This document shows positions 1 to 11,284 of a DNA stretch of 64,000 nt, in pieces. Origin of the DNA: Oncomelania hupensis (lineage: Eukaryota > Mollusca > Gastropoda > Littorinimorpha > Pomatiopsidae). Under the pieces are notes generated by a model, which was not told the DNA's origin, searched no databases, and saw only the letters and a list, made by a program, of their open reading frames with translations. Numbering within the stretch: position 1 is the stretch's first letter; the number at the start of each line of letters is the position of its first letter. A program made the position numbers and the translations under genes. Where the stretch lies: contig CM072515.1 of the NCBI GenBank assembly GCA_036898135.1, positions 75,363,072 to 75,427,071 on the forward strand. Reading direction: 5' to 3'.

Positions 1-951
1 TTTGAGGACAGTTAGCAGCTCTGTGGTCCGTAGCGTTGCAGGTGAAACAGCCTCTTGAATGCCCTTCCCTGGGAGGTGGCGTGGAGTCCGTGTGTCTCTG
101 GCTCGTCTCCCTAATTGGATCTGGTTCCCATGGTTTCCAATCTTCTGAAAATGTTTCGTCGCCTGGGGTGGCCCCAGCGTCTTCCCGTGAGCGAGGAGAT
201 ATCTTTCAGCAGCCTCGGTCACATCATTAAGCGTCTGCAGCTTCTGTATTTCTAAGTGGGTCGCCAGGTCCTTATGACAGGCATTGAGAAATTGTTCCTT
301 CACGATCAGGTCATGGAGACTGTCGTAAGACTTCCTTTCGCCTGATAATTCCACCCACTTGTGTAGATATGACGATAGGCGCTCCACAAACTGCTTTGGC
401 GTCTCGTCTGACTTAGGCCGGCATTCACGGAAGCGTTTGCGGTAGCCCTTCTCTGTAAAGTTGTAGCACTGCAATAGGGCCTCTTTCAAAACGTCGTAGT
501 TTTTGGCGTCAGTGTTCGACAGTCTGGTGTAAACTTCGAGTGCTTGCCCCGTCAGAAGTGCACTAAGTCAAATGGCCCAGTCTTGAGATTGCCAGTTAGA
601 GCTTTCGGCAAACCTTTCAAATCTCGCCAAATAACTGTCAATCTGGTCCTTCCCGTCGACGAACGCTGGCAATTTTGTAGCCATGTGGTCGCTGATGACT
701 TGTGGCGCATGCTGATTGTTTTGGATACACGTCAATTCTAGCTGGTACTGAAGTCGTTTCTCTTCCAATTCTAGACGCTTCTGTTCTAATTCTCTTTCTT
801 CATGCCGACGTTGTTCTTCTAATTCTCTTTTTTCACGCCGACGTTGTTCTTCTCTTTCTTCACGCAATATTCTCTCCTGGAAATTTACGTACTCCGTCAG
901 CTGTTTGCCTTTGAGATTCAGTTCAACCCCTTTCTGCCAGAAGTCAGCCAT
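1..951 (-). pseudogene. Gag of an LTR retrotransposon with SCAN-like domain (partial, one nonsense codon)
   Basis: The minus-strand frame starts at an ATG at 951 (MADFWQKG) and runs to the window edge. It has a Glu/Arg-rich coiled-coil stretch (about residues 25-70), a conserved KLPAFVDGKDQIDSYLARFE segment, then a TGA at 568-570 directly after NWQSQDWAI. The same frame continues open to base 1 after this stop, with LLTGQALEVYTRLS and a helical segment containing FRECRPKSDETPKQFVERL, which resembles the SCAN domain. SCAN domains of vertebrate zinc-finger proteins derive from the Gag of Gmr1-like gypsy elements (established knowledge). Gag would form the particle that packages element RNA. Position agrees with the leader, PBS and LTR just upstream. 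A single stop in an otherwise open frame suggests a recently inactivated copy. The rest of the element lies outside the window. Confidence 0.8.
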
Positions 952-961
952 CTTGATGCTT

Positions 962-1024
962 TTCTGGAAAGTTCTTTTCTGGAAAGTTCTTGACTGTGCT
1001 GTACTTTTCTAGACTGTTCTAGAA
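962..1024. promoter_or_regulatory. Cluster of heat-shock-element-like arrays in the retroelement leader
   Basis: Two perfect TTCnnGAAnnTTC arrays lie at 962-974 and 977-989, followed at 1007-1024 by TTCnnGACnnTTCnnGAA, one base from a four-unit element. They sit 11-73 bases upstream of the Gag start codon, between PBS and gag. The pattern matches the known heat-shock-factor recognition unit; its function here is inferred. The first two arrays are also a short tandem duplication, so shared descent explains their similarity. Confidence 0.55.
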
Positions 1025-1430
1025 CAGCACTCTTTCTGCAGTAGCGCTGATGCTTGTCACTAGTCGCTTTCGCTGACGCAGGCCCCGCTGTCCTCGTCGT
1101 ATGCGACGCTGCACCACGCTGGTGTTGATGTATACGCTCCTGTGCTCAAGTAGACGCGACGTCCGCTCGTCGCTCTCTCTAATACTTGCGATGTAGCTCC
1201 GAGACTGTCCCTCGACGTAGTCTTGCGGCAGCCACGTAGTCCCGGTCTGTTGTTCGCTCACGAAGCAACTCTTCAGCGACTACACGCCCTTGCAGTCAAC
1301 CCGAACTTATCGGATGTAGTCCCAGTATGTTGGCCCCTCCCGACGCAACTTCTTGGCGGCTACCCTCGATGACTGCCTCTCGTAACGTTGACTTGCTTGT
1401 TGTAGCAGTTGAACCCTTGGCTATGACGTG

Positions 1431-1449
1431 GATCCCGGCTTGGCCCCCA
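1431..1449 (-). other. Putative tRNA primer-binding site of the left LTR element
   Basis: On the minus strand, three bases after the LTR end (…TGTAACA), the sequence TGGGGGCCAAGCCGGGATC begins with the TGG expected opposite a tRNA CCA end. It partly resembles the tRNA-Pro type PBS (TGGGGGC…CCGGGAT) with differences in the middle, so the primer tRNA is uncertain. Confidence 0.5.
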
Positions 1450-1772
1450 AAATGTTACACTCGATGTTGTTTTTATCAGTAGTTGATTCAGCGCCAATGC
1501 TTGAATTCTCCTGATAGGTGTAAACTCAGATTCGTTTATCCACGCAACCCGTTCAATCATCAACAAGTCTGGAGTCGTCGTATGTAGTTTTCCAATTTTA
1601 TTCAGCAAACATCAACAACTGCATACAATTGCTCAATCGCTTTTTCCACTCTACAATTCTCAACTTTGAACTTTCCACTTTTTACAACTTTCTCAACTCT
1701 AATACAACAACTCTCTCTACTGTCAACTCTCTCTAAAAAAACACCTTTTGAAACAGTGCGGCACTATATATA

Positions 1773-3391
1773 CTGCTCAAAACAATTGAAGAGCCACCTT
1801 TGTTTTTTGGTCACTTATGAACTTGGTAAAATATCGAAGTATTTTGAATTGTTCAAAATATCTTTTTGGTCTGTTTGCATGCAGCATTGGAGAGTCAACG
1901 TGAAAGTGAAAAAAAAAAGAGTTGAATTTGTTGTCAGCAACCTTCTTTTATCAGGTAAATTAGCACTTCAGGCACGTGAAAAATGCTGCCAGTTTAAGCG
2001 TTTCCATATGAATTAGCAGAAATAATGGACAAAAACCCTGCTTTGCACAGTAAAGCCATGCCAGTAGAGAACACAAATCAGTGATTGTCGTCAGTGTAAT
2101 GGGTATAAATGTTACAATTTTTCCAACTTGGTTAACCATGCCCCCCAAGACGACGTCTAAGTGAAGCAGACCGGGGTCGGGCTCTTGCCTGGCTTGAAGA
2201 AGGTGTTGGGGTGCGAGAGACTGGCCACCGACTAGGAGTACACCATGCAGTCATACAAAGGCTGAGAAATCGTTTCAACGACACGGGAAGACCGCCGAAC
2301 GAGAAAGGCCTGGACGTCCTCGATGCACCACCAGACAGCAGGACAGATATCTGGTTGTGTCCGCCCTACGGGAAAGAAGAGCCACTGCCAACAACCTCCG
2401 GGGCCAGCTGCGTGTAGCCGCTAACATTACTGTTTCAGACCAGACAGTACGGAACCGCCTGAGAGAAGCAAACCTCCGCGCCAGGCGTCCAGCAGTACGA
2501 CCAATCCTGACGCCTGCCCACCGCGCAGCGCGCCTGGCATGGGCCAGGGCTCACGTGGGGTGGACCAGACAGCAGTGGGCGACGGTTCTCTTTTCTGACG
2601 AATCGCGCTTCACTAGGTCCTTCCATGACGGCAGAAATCGGGTTTGGAGGCGAGAAGGCGAGCGCTACCACGACGCGACTGATATGGAGCGAGACAGATA
2701 CGGTGGAGGGTCCATCATGGTGTGGGGTGGAATGGGAAGGGCCCACAGAACACCTCTTCACAGAGTTGAGGGCAACCTGACTGGCGTCGGCTACAGGGAC
2801 AACATCCTGGAGCCCATCGTCATCCCCGCTTTGCAAGCCATGGGCGCCGGCGCCATCTTCCAGGATGACAATGCGCGGCCGCACCGAGCCAGGGTGGTTA
2901 ACGAGTTCCTCCAGCAGCAGAGGGTCAACCGCCTGCAGTGGCCAGTATGCTCACCTGACCTCAACCCAGTAGAGCACCTCTGGGACGAGCTGGGCCGCCG
3001 AGTTCGGGCAAACCATCCCCCAGCCTTGAACCTGGATCACCTCTTCGGGATGCTCGAACAAGAGTGACACAACATCCCTCAAATGACTCTGAGAAGGCTT
3101 GGGGAGTCCATGAGACAAAGATGCCTGCATGGATTGCATTCGAGCACACGATGGACACACGCAATATTGACTGTTTTCTTCATTATCCAAATGTATAGAA
3201 TTGTGAAAACTGGAGTTATTTGTTTTAAGCCCAAAAAAGATGTAAATGAAATGATTTTTTCTTTTTCATTTTAGTAATGTAATGTTGTTCAATAATAAAT
3301 GTTTCCATCTAAACCATTTTTTGCTAGTTTTTTTGTTCCGGTAAGTTATACATTTAATTTATTCCTCTGGCTCTTCAATTGTTTTGAGCAG
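1773..3391 (+). mobile_element. Tc1-like (IS630 superfamily) DNA transposon
   Basis: Inverted ends starting CTGCTCAAAACAATTG at 1773 and mirrored at 3391 match perfectly over 24 bp, flanked by TA at 1771-1772 and 3392-3393. Removing the element and one TA rebuilds the palindrome actatatatatagt, the likely LTR TATA box, which explains why the apparent inverted repeat is 34 bp rather than 24. It encodes a broken transposase on the plus strand. Confidence 0.85.
2140..3181 (+). pseudogene. Tc1-like transposase, frameshifted
   Basis: Cut-and-paste transposase for the surrounding inverted-repeat element. An N-terminal helix-turn-helix segment is visible (LSEADRGRALAWLEEGVG, then GHRLGVHHAVIQRLRNRF). 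The catalytic core contains FSDESRF, FQDDNARPH and SPDLNPVEHLWDEL; the second and third acidic residues are 34 residues apart, the DD34E spacing typical of Tc1. Defects are an extra base in the C run after the ATG at 2139, a frameshift near 2300-2357 and a Trp-to-stop TGA at 3065-3067, after which the frame stays open to about 3180 (MTLRRLGESMRQRC). The gene cannot give an active protein, but the copy is only lightly decayed. Confidence 0.85.
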
Positions 3392-3803
3392 TATATATAG
3401 TCTCTCTAAACTCCAGAAAGAGCGAGAAAACCCCCAACGTGACACACCTCAACCAATCAGAATTAATTTCATCATCAATGTCTCACGTCACACAACCTTA
3501 TTTGGGATGGAAGCCTCTCGTGGTTACCACTAGAATTATCCATACGCTTCGATCGATAGTAAACAACCAATTCTCGAAAATTCTCAAATAATATCGACCA
3601 ACTAAAAGACACCAACGTTATACAAAACTTCTTCTAATAATAACGCAAAATCAAATCAAAGATAAATACACTTTATTACTGCATGCGTTGCAAAACAAAA
3701 CGAACTGATCTATCGCGCGCGTCACACACGCAAGCCTATACCATTGCACGCGCTTCACACATAATATCGTGCGCATTTCACACGCACCATCATGCGTGTC
3801 TCA

Positions 3804-4077
3804 ACGTAACACAAACTTCCCATTCCATGCAATGGTGGTTACATACATCCAAAGTCATACAATGGTGGTTACAAACATCCCATGCCAAACAATGGTGGTT
3901 ACAAACATCCCGTGCCATACAATGTGTGTTACAAACATCCCATGCCATACAATGGTGGTTACAAACATCCTACGCTATACAATGGTGGTTACAAACATCC
4001 CAAGCCATACAATTTGTGTTACAAACATCCCATGCCATACAATGGTGGTTACAAACATCCCGTGCTATACAATGGTT
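3804..4077. repeat. 30-bp minisatellite in LTR U3
   Basis: About eight copies of a 30-bp unit (core AATGGTGGTTACAAACATCC) plus a degenerate first copy. The unit is a multiple of three without stops, which creates spurious overlapping ORFs. It lies just inside the presumed LTR start, where enhancers usually sit. Each unit holds TGTTTGT on the minus strand, a forkhead-like core; that reading is speculative. Confidence 0.85.
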
Positions 4078-4092
4078 GAACCAGGGGTCACA

Positions 4093-5014
4093 CATATTGC
4101 ATGTATTATTATTTACTACTCCGCGTTTCTCAATCTATGCTTCTTTTAGTACTCAACTTTAGTCAACACTTATCACATGCATAATGTGTTTTTATAGTGT
4201 GTGACAACTGGTGATATTTCAAACTCTTACCACACATGTTGTGTCCTTAACATTCAATGCTTAAATGTTACACATATTATTCACTGACAGCATTCAACAT
4301 ATATTACATATATTTGCACACCATTTTCTTCCCGGAATATGTTTGGGATAATATATGTTTAAATTTTAATTTGAACAATGTTCACAATATTATTCGAGCC
4401 AATATATGGAATTGCTGTCAAGAGTTAGTTGTTTATAGGGTCCAGTGGACTGCAAAGAGCCGAAACAACTTGGTTGAAAGAGGCTGTCAAGAGTTTTAGG
4501 CATTTAGACTTATTTTACCTTGAGAAAAACTTTCAAAATGAACTGGAAAGCTTGGTTTTATCTTCTTTTCTGCCTCCAGCCTATGTTACTGTAAGCTTCT
4601 TCAAGAATTCAATTTAAATAAAAGCATTAATGCTTCGACCTCCAAGTTACGGGATAGGATATAATAGGATATATTATTGCACAGCGGCTAATTGCCTTTT
4701 CTGTATGTACCAACTGTGATTCATCAAACTGTCAGTATGAATAAAAGCATTAGATATTACACATATGTCTGTACATTTTCACTTCATTTCAAAGACTACT
4801 GTATCGACTTCGGGTGGACTGGAGGTTAGCGAGCGCTCCTCCGCCCGTCGACGCTCATCTCTAGTTGCAACGTTACTGGCATCCAGTGCCAGCTTGTGCA
4901 TAAACCCACATCCCACATCTAACGAGGTAGTGTGATTTTTTATGATTATTTTTGGGCCCGGTCAAGCGTTTACCGGCCCTCGAGTGCTCTGACTTGGCGT
5001 TGTCAAACTGGTGT

Positions 5015-5064
<50 letters not shown>

Positions 5065-5339
5065 GATCGGACTTGATTATCAGTATTAGAATATCCGTAT
5101 GAAAGAATTAGAGTGAAAGTGTGATATAAATATTGTTATTTCTTTATATAAAGTTGAGAACGTGGAACGTATATTTTGTGTTGGTGTTTGCCTGTGTTGA
5201 GAAGAGTCCGTACGTCTGTGGTAGTTAACAGAGAGACTTGCACACACGCTTATTTCGATCTAGGAATCAATTTTATTTCGCATGCACTCAAATATTGTAA
5301 ACAGGCACCCACATTAAAGTATCCATCCGTTACATCTGG
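4093..5339. other. Non-coding region with short repeat fragments
   Basis: No convincing coding sequence. It holds a short fragment of the SINE-like 3' end at about 4435-4470 (GGGTCCAGTGGACTGCAAAG), a short match at 4638-4660 (ACGGGATAGGAT) to the flank of the SINE-like copy at 32 kb, and a long (AG)n run at 5016-5063. Confidence 0.5.
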
Positions 5340-5837
<498 letters not shown>

Positions 5838-6413
5838 ATTACATTACATTACATAATTGTTGCTTTAGGTCCAGCGGACTCTTCCGAGCCAAATCAGGAC
5901 CGAACAACCCCCAATCCGCATAAAGGATCTGCTGAAACAACCCTAGTGGGAAAACTGAATGCCCTCCACCAGCCAGTCACATTACAATAAAGACATCCCA
6001 CGCAGGGGACGGCTGAGCCTTCACCCCAACTTATCGAACCCCCATTTACAAAAACAAAATAAAATACAAACATTATAAATTACCAACAAAACACATACAT
6101 ATAAAATGCCTACATTGCTAAATAATAACATCATAGGAAGCCCTAGTGACCACCTGGCAGAAAGTGTCCAATATTCCCAAGCTGATCCAACAGACCTCAT
6201 ACACAAACAAGGAGTCTTGTCCCGGAAGAGTTTTCAAGAAAAAAGGTAGGAGACTGGGCTAGCGAAGAAGACGATAGTATAGCAGATTGATAGAACAGAG
6301 CAGGAATGAGAAAGAGCAAATGAGAAAGACAGCGACAGTGGGAATTTAAAGCACTAAATTTCCAGAAAGTGGGGATACTATCTATACTGAAACCCCCGGC
6401 ACCCCAACGGGGG
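5838..6413 (-). mobile_element. SINE-like retroposon copy A, inside the zinc-finger array
   Basis: Member of a dispersed family also seen at 29194, 32016 and 45885. Its sense strand is minus: the 5' end is at 6413 (CCCCCGTTGGGGTGCCGGGG) and the 3' end reads …AGTCCGCTGGACCTAAAGCA, followed by an ATGTA-type short-repeat tail at 5838-5855. No ORF of its own. No clear target duplication is visible; the flanks are not the same point of the finger unit, suggesting recombination within the array. Confidence 0.75.
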
Positions 6414-7497
6414 TTCCTGTATGTATAAGCTTATGTTTCTTCAAATGGCCAGCCTGAGTGAAAGCTTTATTACAAACATCACACACATGATTCTTCTTTC
6501 CTGCATGTATAAGCTTATGTTCATTCAAATGGCCAGCCACAAAGAAAGCTTTCTTACAAACATCACACACATGATTCTTCTCTCCTGTATGTATAAGCTT
6601 ATGTTTGTTCAAATGGCCAGCCTGAGTGAAAGCTTTATTACAAACATCACACACATGATTCTTCTTTCCTGCATGTATAAGCTTATGTTCATTCAAATGG
6701 CCAGCCACAAAGAAAGCTTTCTTACAAACATCACACACATGATTCTTCTCTCCTGTATGTTTAAGCTTATGGAACTTCAAATTGCCAGGATGAGTGAAAG
6801 CTTTATTACAAACATCACACACATGATTCTTCTCTCCTGTATGTATAAGCTTATGTTGCTTCAAAACGCCAGCACGAGTGAAAGCTTTATTACAAACATC
6901 ACACACATGATTCTTCTCTGCTGTATGTATAAGCTTATGTTCCTTCAAATGGCAAGCCTTAGTGAAAGCTTTATTACAAACATCACACACATGATTCTTC
7001 TCTCCTGTATGTATAAGCTTATGTTGCTTCAAATCGCCAGCCTGAGTGAAAGCTTTATTACAAACATCACACACATGATTCTTCTCTCCTGTATGTATAA
7101 GCTTATGTCTATTCAAATGGCCAGCAAGAGTGAAAGCTTTATTACAAACATCACACACACGATTCTTCTCTCCTGTATGTATAAGCTTATGTACCTTCAA
7201 ATGGCCAGCAAGAGTGAAAGCTTTATTACAAACATCACACACATGATTCTTCTCTCCTGTATGTATAAGCTTATGTCTATTCAAATGGCCAGCAAGAGTG
7301 AAAGCTTTATTACAAACATCACACACAAGTTTCTTTTGCTCTCCGGTCTTCTGTTGCTCCTTTGTCTCTCTTCTACACTCATGATCTGTGAGACTGACTT
7401 CACTGTGGGGATTGACTGAGGCAGAAGAGAACTTGATCAACAATGACTGTGGTGTTGAGTTGACAGTAAGCAGTTGTGTAGCACATGCATTTGGAAT
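6414..7497 (-). CDS. C2H2 zinc-finger protein, finger-array exon
   Basis: Likely a nuclear DNA-binding protein. The exon opens at a good acceptor (ttttctttttcag, AG at 7498-7499) in phase 0 with IPNACATQLLTVNSTPQ, then a polar linker, then 11 tandem C2H2 fingers of 28 residues with the same C-X2-C…H-X3-H frame (VCDVCNKAFT…[11 protein letters not shown]). Fingers differ mainly at recognition-helix positions, and two pairs are near duplicates, showing recent finger duplication. One linker is TAEKN and two are AGKKN instead of TGEKN. The array runs into a SINE-like insertion after HTG at 6413; decayed fingers follow beyond it. Exons at 53.8, 55.2 and 56.1 kb have compatible phases and may be its upstream exons. 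An antisense ORF through the array is a repeat artefact. Confidence 0.8.
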
Positions 7498-8925
7498 CTG
7501 AAAAAGAAAACCAAGATTTACCAAAAATATCATCATCATCATCATTATCATCATCATCAAAGTGGTCCTAATTCGGCTCTTTGCAGTCTGCTGGATCCTA
7601 TAAACAATGACTAACTAATATTTAGAATTTTTGTATTAATATAACTGATTATTATTATTATACCATTATCACAACAACAATGTGTTGAGTTTCTTGATAA
7701 TAGTTAAAATAAACCTACTTCGATCCTGACAATTACGAGGATATATTAATGTGACGACACGAGTTTTCAGATAGCAGGGAGAATTATACTTTTTACAAAG
7801 TTACACTTCTTTGTATGTAGTGTACATAGGGTAGCGTGACCGGTTTGCTTTTTGCGTATGAAGGTGCAGTTTCGTAAAGTCCGTGCGTAACGAAGAAGAC
7901 AGGGGTAGGCCAAATTCAGAATAGGGCTATGTGTAATAAAGAATGTGCATACTGACGAGAGCTCGACTATTTGCTTGTGGCCGGTGCGTTTTTGGTAGGG
8001 CAGAGTGGTTTGAGATGCTTTTGCGAGAAGGACGAATCTAACCAGGCAGTAACCCTGTGACAGAGGTCATTGTAGTGTAGGGTACTGCTGGAAGGGTGTG
8101 TTTATTGTTTATATAGCCACCCAAGGTCTTATGCCCTTATTTGTGAACGAATGTAGGGTTTTGTTCTTAAGGTGTGTGTTGTTCTCGATTGAACACCCAA
8201 GACTTAGTGTCTGTTACAGAGCTAAGGTGACCTCATCCTCAGTTATAAGTGTTATTTGGGAAGTGAAATAACCAGCAATAGCAAGACAAAGTGACTCTCA
8301 AAAGACTAACCATTTGTGTACTGTGACAGTGCTGTGTTGTGTTGTGGTGTTGGGGGGAGGTGTATCACAAGCCGGGGCCTAAAAGGTGAGCAAACCCTGT
8401 TATTCAATTCTTTAGTGGCGCACTCCGAGAACTGCGTACGCGTATGAGTGGTAATGAGTGTGGGGAAGGGGATGTATTTTAGGATGCATAACGAATTTTG
8501 TTGATTTTATATGATTTTCTTATGATTTTCTCATTGTATATGTGATGGGAAATGTCGTTGCTGCTGTTGTATAAAAGTGGGTCAAAGGCGACGATGGGGA
8601 GTGTAGAGAGGGAGAGAGAGAGTAGGGGTGTATGTATGGAGAGAGCGATAGAATGTATTATACTGAAGAAAGATGAAGTGATGATTATGAGGAAGCATGT
8701 TTATATTACAGTATAATGCAGCAAGATAGTATGAATGAAGGGAGATAATCGTGATGTGTTATAACCGTTGGGGGTGATGGTGATGATGGAGGAAGGTAGA
8801 ATGAATCAGGACTGTGTGATTGAAGTGTGGTTGCAATAATTATGTATACTTATATAAATGTTTGTATTCGTAGAAGATGCGAATTATTTAGCATCAAAGG
8901 TTGATTTATATTATTGAAATGTGTG
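7498..8925. other. Intronic or intergenic sequence
   Basis: No coding sequence recognised. It contains an ATC/ATG microsatellite at about 7530-7558, a SINE-like 3'-end fragment at 7562-7617 (minus) and a patch at 7661-7725 (ACCATTATCACAACAACAAT…) similar to 61578-61650. The patch ties the zinc-finger exon's upstream intron to the paralogous locus at 61.8 kb. Confidence 0.5.
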
Positions 8926-9137
8926 TGTAACACACACCCTTCAGTAATAATTTAGAAAGAGATAGTTACAGGTTGATGGCTGGAGGAAATAACACAAGAT
9001 GGAAAATTGTGTGTGTTGAACCTTTATTTTCGTTTTATAGAATTTCAAAATTTCAGGAAAAGAATTTAAATGACTAATCAATTTATCTCCAAATCAAAAT
9101 ATTACACTACTACATATTATCCCAAAATACTAATATG

Positions 9138-9307
9138 CAAAAACAATGAGACTAGAAAAACCAGAATAAACAATGAAACTAGAATCCCGAACAAAAACAA
9201 TGAGACTAGAAAAACCAGAATAAACAGACTAGAAAAACCAGAATAAACTACGAGACTATAACCAGAATAAGCAATGAGACTAGAAAAACCAGAATAAACG
9301 ATGAGAC
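9138..9307. repeat. Imperfect tandem repeats within the LTR
   Basis: Repeated blocks of about 28-33 bp containing GAGACTAGAAAAACCAGAAT, also in LTR 2 (about 17807) and LTR 3 (about 26478). They produce a spurious 106-codon minus-strand ORF rich in VFLVSLF. Confidence 0.8.
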
Positions 9308-9985
9308 CAACAATCAAGAAGTTGCGCCAAAAAATAGGGCATTGAGACGCTGAGCTAAACCCAGATGGAAAACGGCGGATGCCCCTGCAAGAGCAACACC
9401 AATTATTTATTACAGCGACGTACTGACCATAAAACAAAAAGTAATTAGCATTAATGAGTCATTGTAAATCATTACAATTCCAACCTGAACACCCAGCAAA
9501 AGGTTCATGTAATTAAACATTACATGTTAACTTCAATTCTCAAAACACAACCAAATTCTTATTTTATAAACAAATCTTAACAAGTTGATTTATCTAATCA
9601 ACATCCGCGGCTAAGCACATGTACAAGTTTACGTTCATTAGGCTGATAGGCAACAACTACTATTTATCACTGCAAATAGTAAACTTCCCTAACCCAGGAA
9701 TAATGTCATGCTTTCTGTGTACAGATCCATCAATTAGACAGAAGCAGAAAAGCTACACAAAATCCTACAAGACGATAATACTTCGTCTCAACCAAGCTCA
9801 TAATGACTATTCCAACTCATCTTTCTCTGAAGTCATTATCATCACTATAAATCTAATCAGAAAAACCAGTAATGGTTGACCTTAGCTGCAATCGCTAAGG
9901 TAAAACCCAACTATGCACTTCTTTCCCAAGGTGCCTAATATCTACAACGACAGCCTTCACTCAACTCATGAAATGTCAACAATTA

Positions 9986-10034
9986 GCCGCCATGACATCA
10001 TGCAACAGTACTTCCGGTCCCTTGCGCATGCGCG
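9986..10034. promoter_or_regulatory. Housekeeping-type promoter motif cluster in the LTR
   Basis: Within 49 bp lie GCCGCCAT (YY1-like, 9986-9993), ATGACATCAT (CRE-like, 9992-10001), ACTTCCGGT (ETS, 10010-10018) and TGCGCATGCGCG (NRF1 consensus, 10023-10034). The same block is in LTRs 2 and 3. These motif types co-occur in TATA-less metazoan promoters (established knowledge). That this is the element's promoter is inferred. Confidence 0.55.
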
Positions 10035-10748
10035 CAAGAGTTTTAAAATCTAACACTCAAAATAATAATTTTCATTACTTTTTATCAATATAACAATTTA
10101 CATGTTTATGAGACTCTTTTAATCTCATTTTACTTCAACTCATTTTACTTCAAGGTATTCTCACATTCAGCATACGATTAAAATAACATGACACACATTA
10201 GAACACTTTGGCGGTTTTCGACCGGCCAGCAAAAATAACATTCGGTTACAATTTCACAAACATTTTACACAATTTGCGCATTCAATATATTCATCAAACA
10301 TCCACAGACATTCCTACAACATAATTACCCAAGATGACAAAGCAAAGCATCTTATTTACCTGGATTAAGAACAATTCCCGTAGCCCATCGGAATTACGCA
10401 GCCACACAAGGATGGAAGTTAACGCAAAGGGAAGTTATAAAATTTGCCGACCGGAAATAACAGCTATTGCAATTATATTTTATAACAATTAATGTTAGAA
10501 CAATTTACTAAATATAATTTCTGTTTCTACTATTATATGCATTTAACTATTCTAATTAATTTGTAATTTATAAAAGTTGCATTTCAAAAAAAGGAATTAT
10601 AAATTCAAGGGAAACAACTTGAATGAATGACTTTCTACTAAGTTACCTTAAAAAGATATTACTTCCCTTTAGATCACAAATTAAAACATGAACAGTTTAC
10701 AGTTTTCTGGTGACAGGGACAATTAACAATAATTTGTGACCTGTTACA

Positions 10749-11284
10749 CATTCCCCTCCACAGAGAAAAATTTTCTTCCATTGGAATAAAATTTTTAGTA
10801 CAAATCCTACACATCCATTTACGCTGCACACAAAACTTACAAGTTTACATCCCCAAGGGTAAAATTCAACACTTATGCTTTGCACACTTTTACAAGACGC
10901 AAAAATACAGAATAGGTTATAAGTTCTAGCAATACAACACATCTCCATTTAAAACTAAACATTAACCCTTACCTTGCATCACATTTTCAGCAAGGTTTTT
11001 AACATTCCTAATACAACTTCACAACGTAATTTCAAAACGTAATTTCAATTTCTGTTGCAACCCATTTTCCAAACCCTTTCTCATCACTTTACAAGGCAAA
11101 TCTGTACGATTTGACATCGAAATCCTTATTTAAGATTTTTTTTTTTTTTTTGCAAAAATGATAAAAAGCAATACTTTTTCAAAACAGATTCCCAATGTAT
11201 AAGTTATCAATACATACAATGAATAAATGACCTGTATACTATACAAATAATAACAGCGATGCACACAAAGTTCATCATGACACT
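10749..11284. other. 3' untranslated internal region of gypsy copy 1
   Basis: Between the Gag-Pol stop and the polypurine tract; about 536 bp, AT-rich with a T run near 11140. No ORF recognised. The equivalent in copy 2 is 19417-19953. Confidence 0.7.

Larger units (their letters stand above)
1453..4092 (-). repeat. 5' LTR of the Gag-bearing element, interrupted by a Tc1-like transposon
   Basis: The plus-strand end TGTTACACTCG at 1453 abuts the PBS, so on the minus strand the LTR ends …CGAGTGTAACA. A minus-strand AATAAA lies at 1597-1602. The probable LTR start is TGTGACCCCTGG at about 4092, giving about 1020 bp once the 1619-bp insertion (1773-3391) is removed. The U3 end carries a 30-bp minisatellite, and the TATA box region is at the transposon insertion point. 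The partner LTR is outside the window, so the upper boundary rests only on the TG…CA rule and the end-inverted motif. Confidence 0.6.
8926..10748 (-). repeat. LTR 1 (3' LTR) of the tandem Ty3/gypsy element
   Basis: 1823 bp; minus-strand start TGTAACAGG at 10748 and end …GTGTGTTACA at 8926. A polypurine tract (TGGAGGGGAATG, 10749-10760) lies directly upstream on the minus strand. Minus-strand AATAAA at 9023-9028. It is nearly identical to LTRs 2 and 3, with only a handful of differences. Four bases outside, 8922-8925, read TGTG, matching 28088-28091 beyond LTR 3. Confidence 0.92.

Noticed and set aside
1019..1261. 80-codon Arg/Ser-rich ORF in the retroelement leader
   Set aside because: Lies between PBS and gag, no recognisable domain; likely chance.
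3830..4077. Regular repeat array resembling CRISPR
   Set aside because: Units are contiguous with no unique spacers and the context is a eukaryotic LTR.
3683..4162. Three overlapping long ORFs over the 30-bp repeats
   Set aside because: The unit is a multiple of three and lacks stops, so all frames stay open; no protein evidence.
6421..7419. 332-codon plus-strand ORF
   Set aside because: Antisense of the periodic zinc-finger array; residues repeat every 28 codons as an artefact.
9117..9437. 106-codon ORF repeated in all three LTRs
   Set aside because: Produced by tandem repeats in the LTR; no start context or family.
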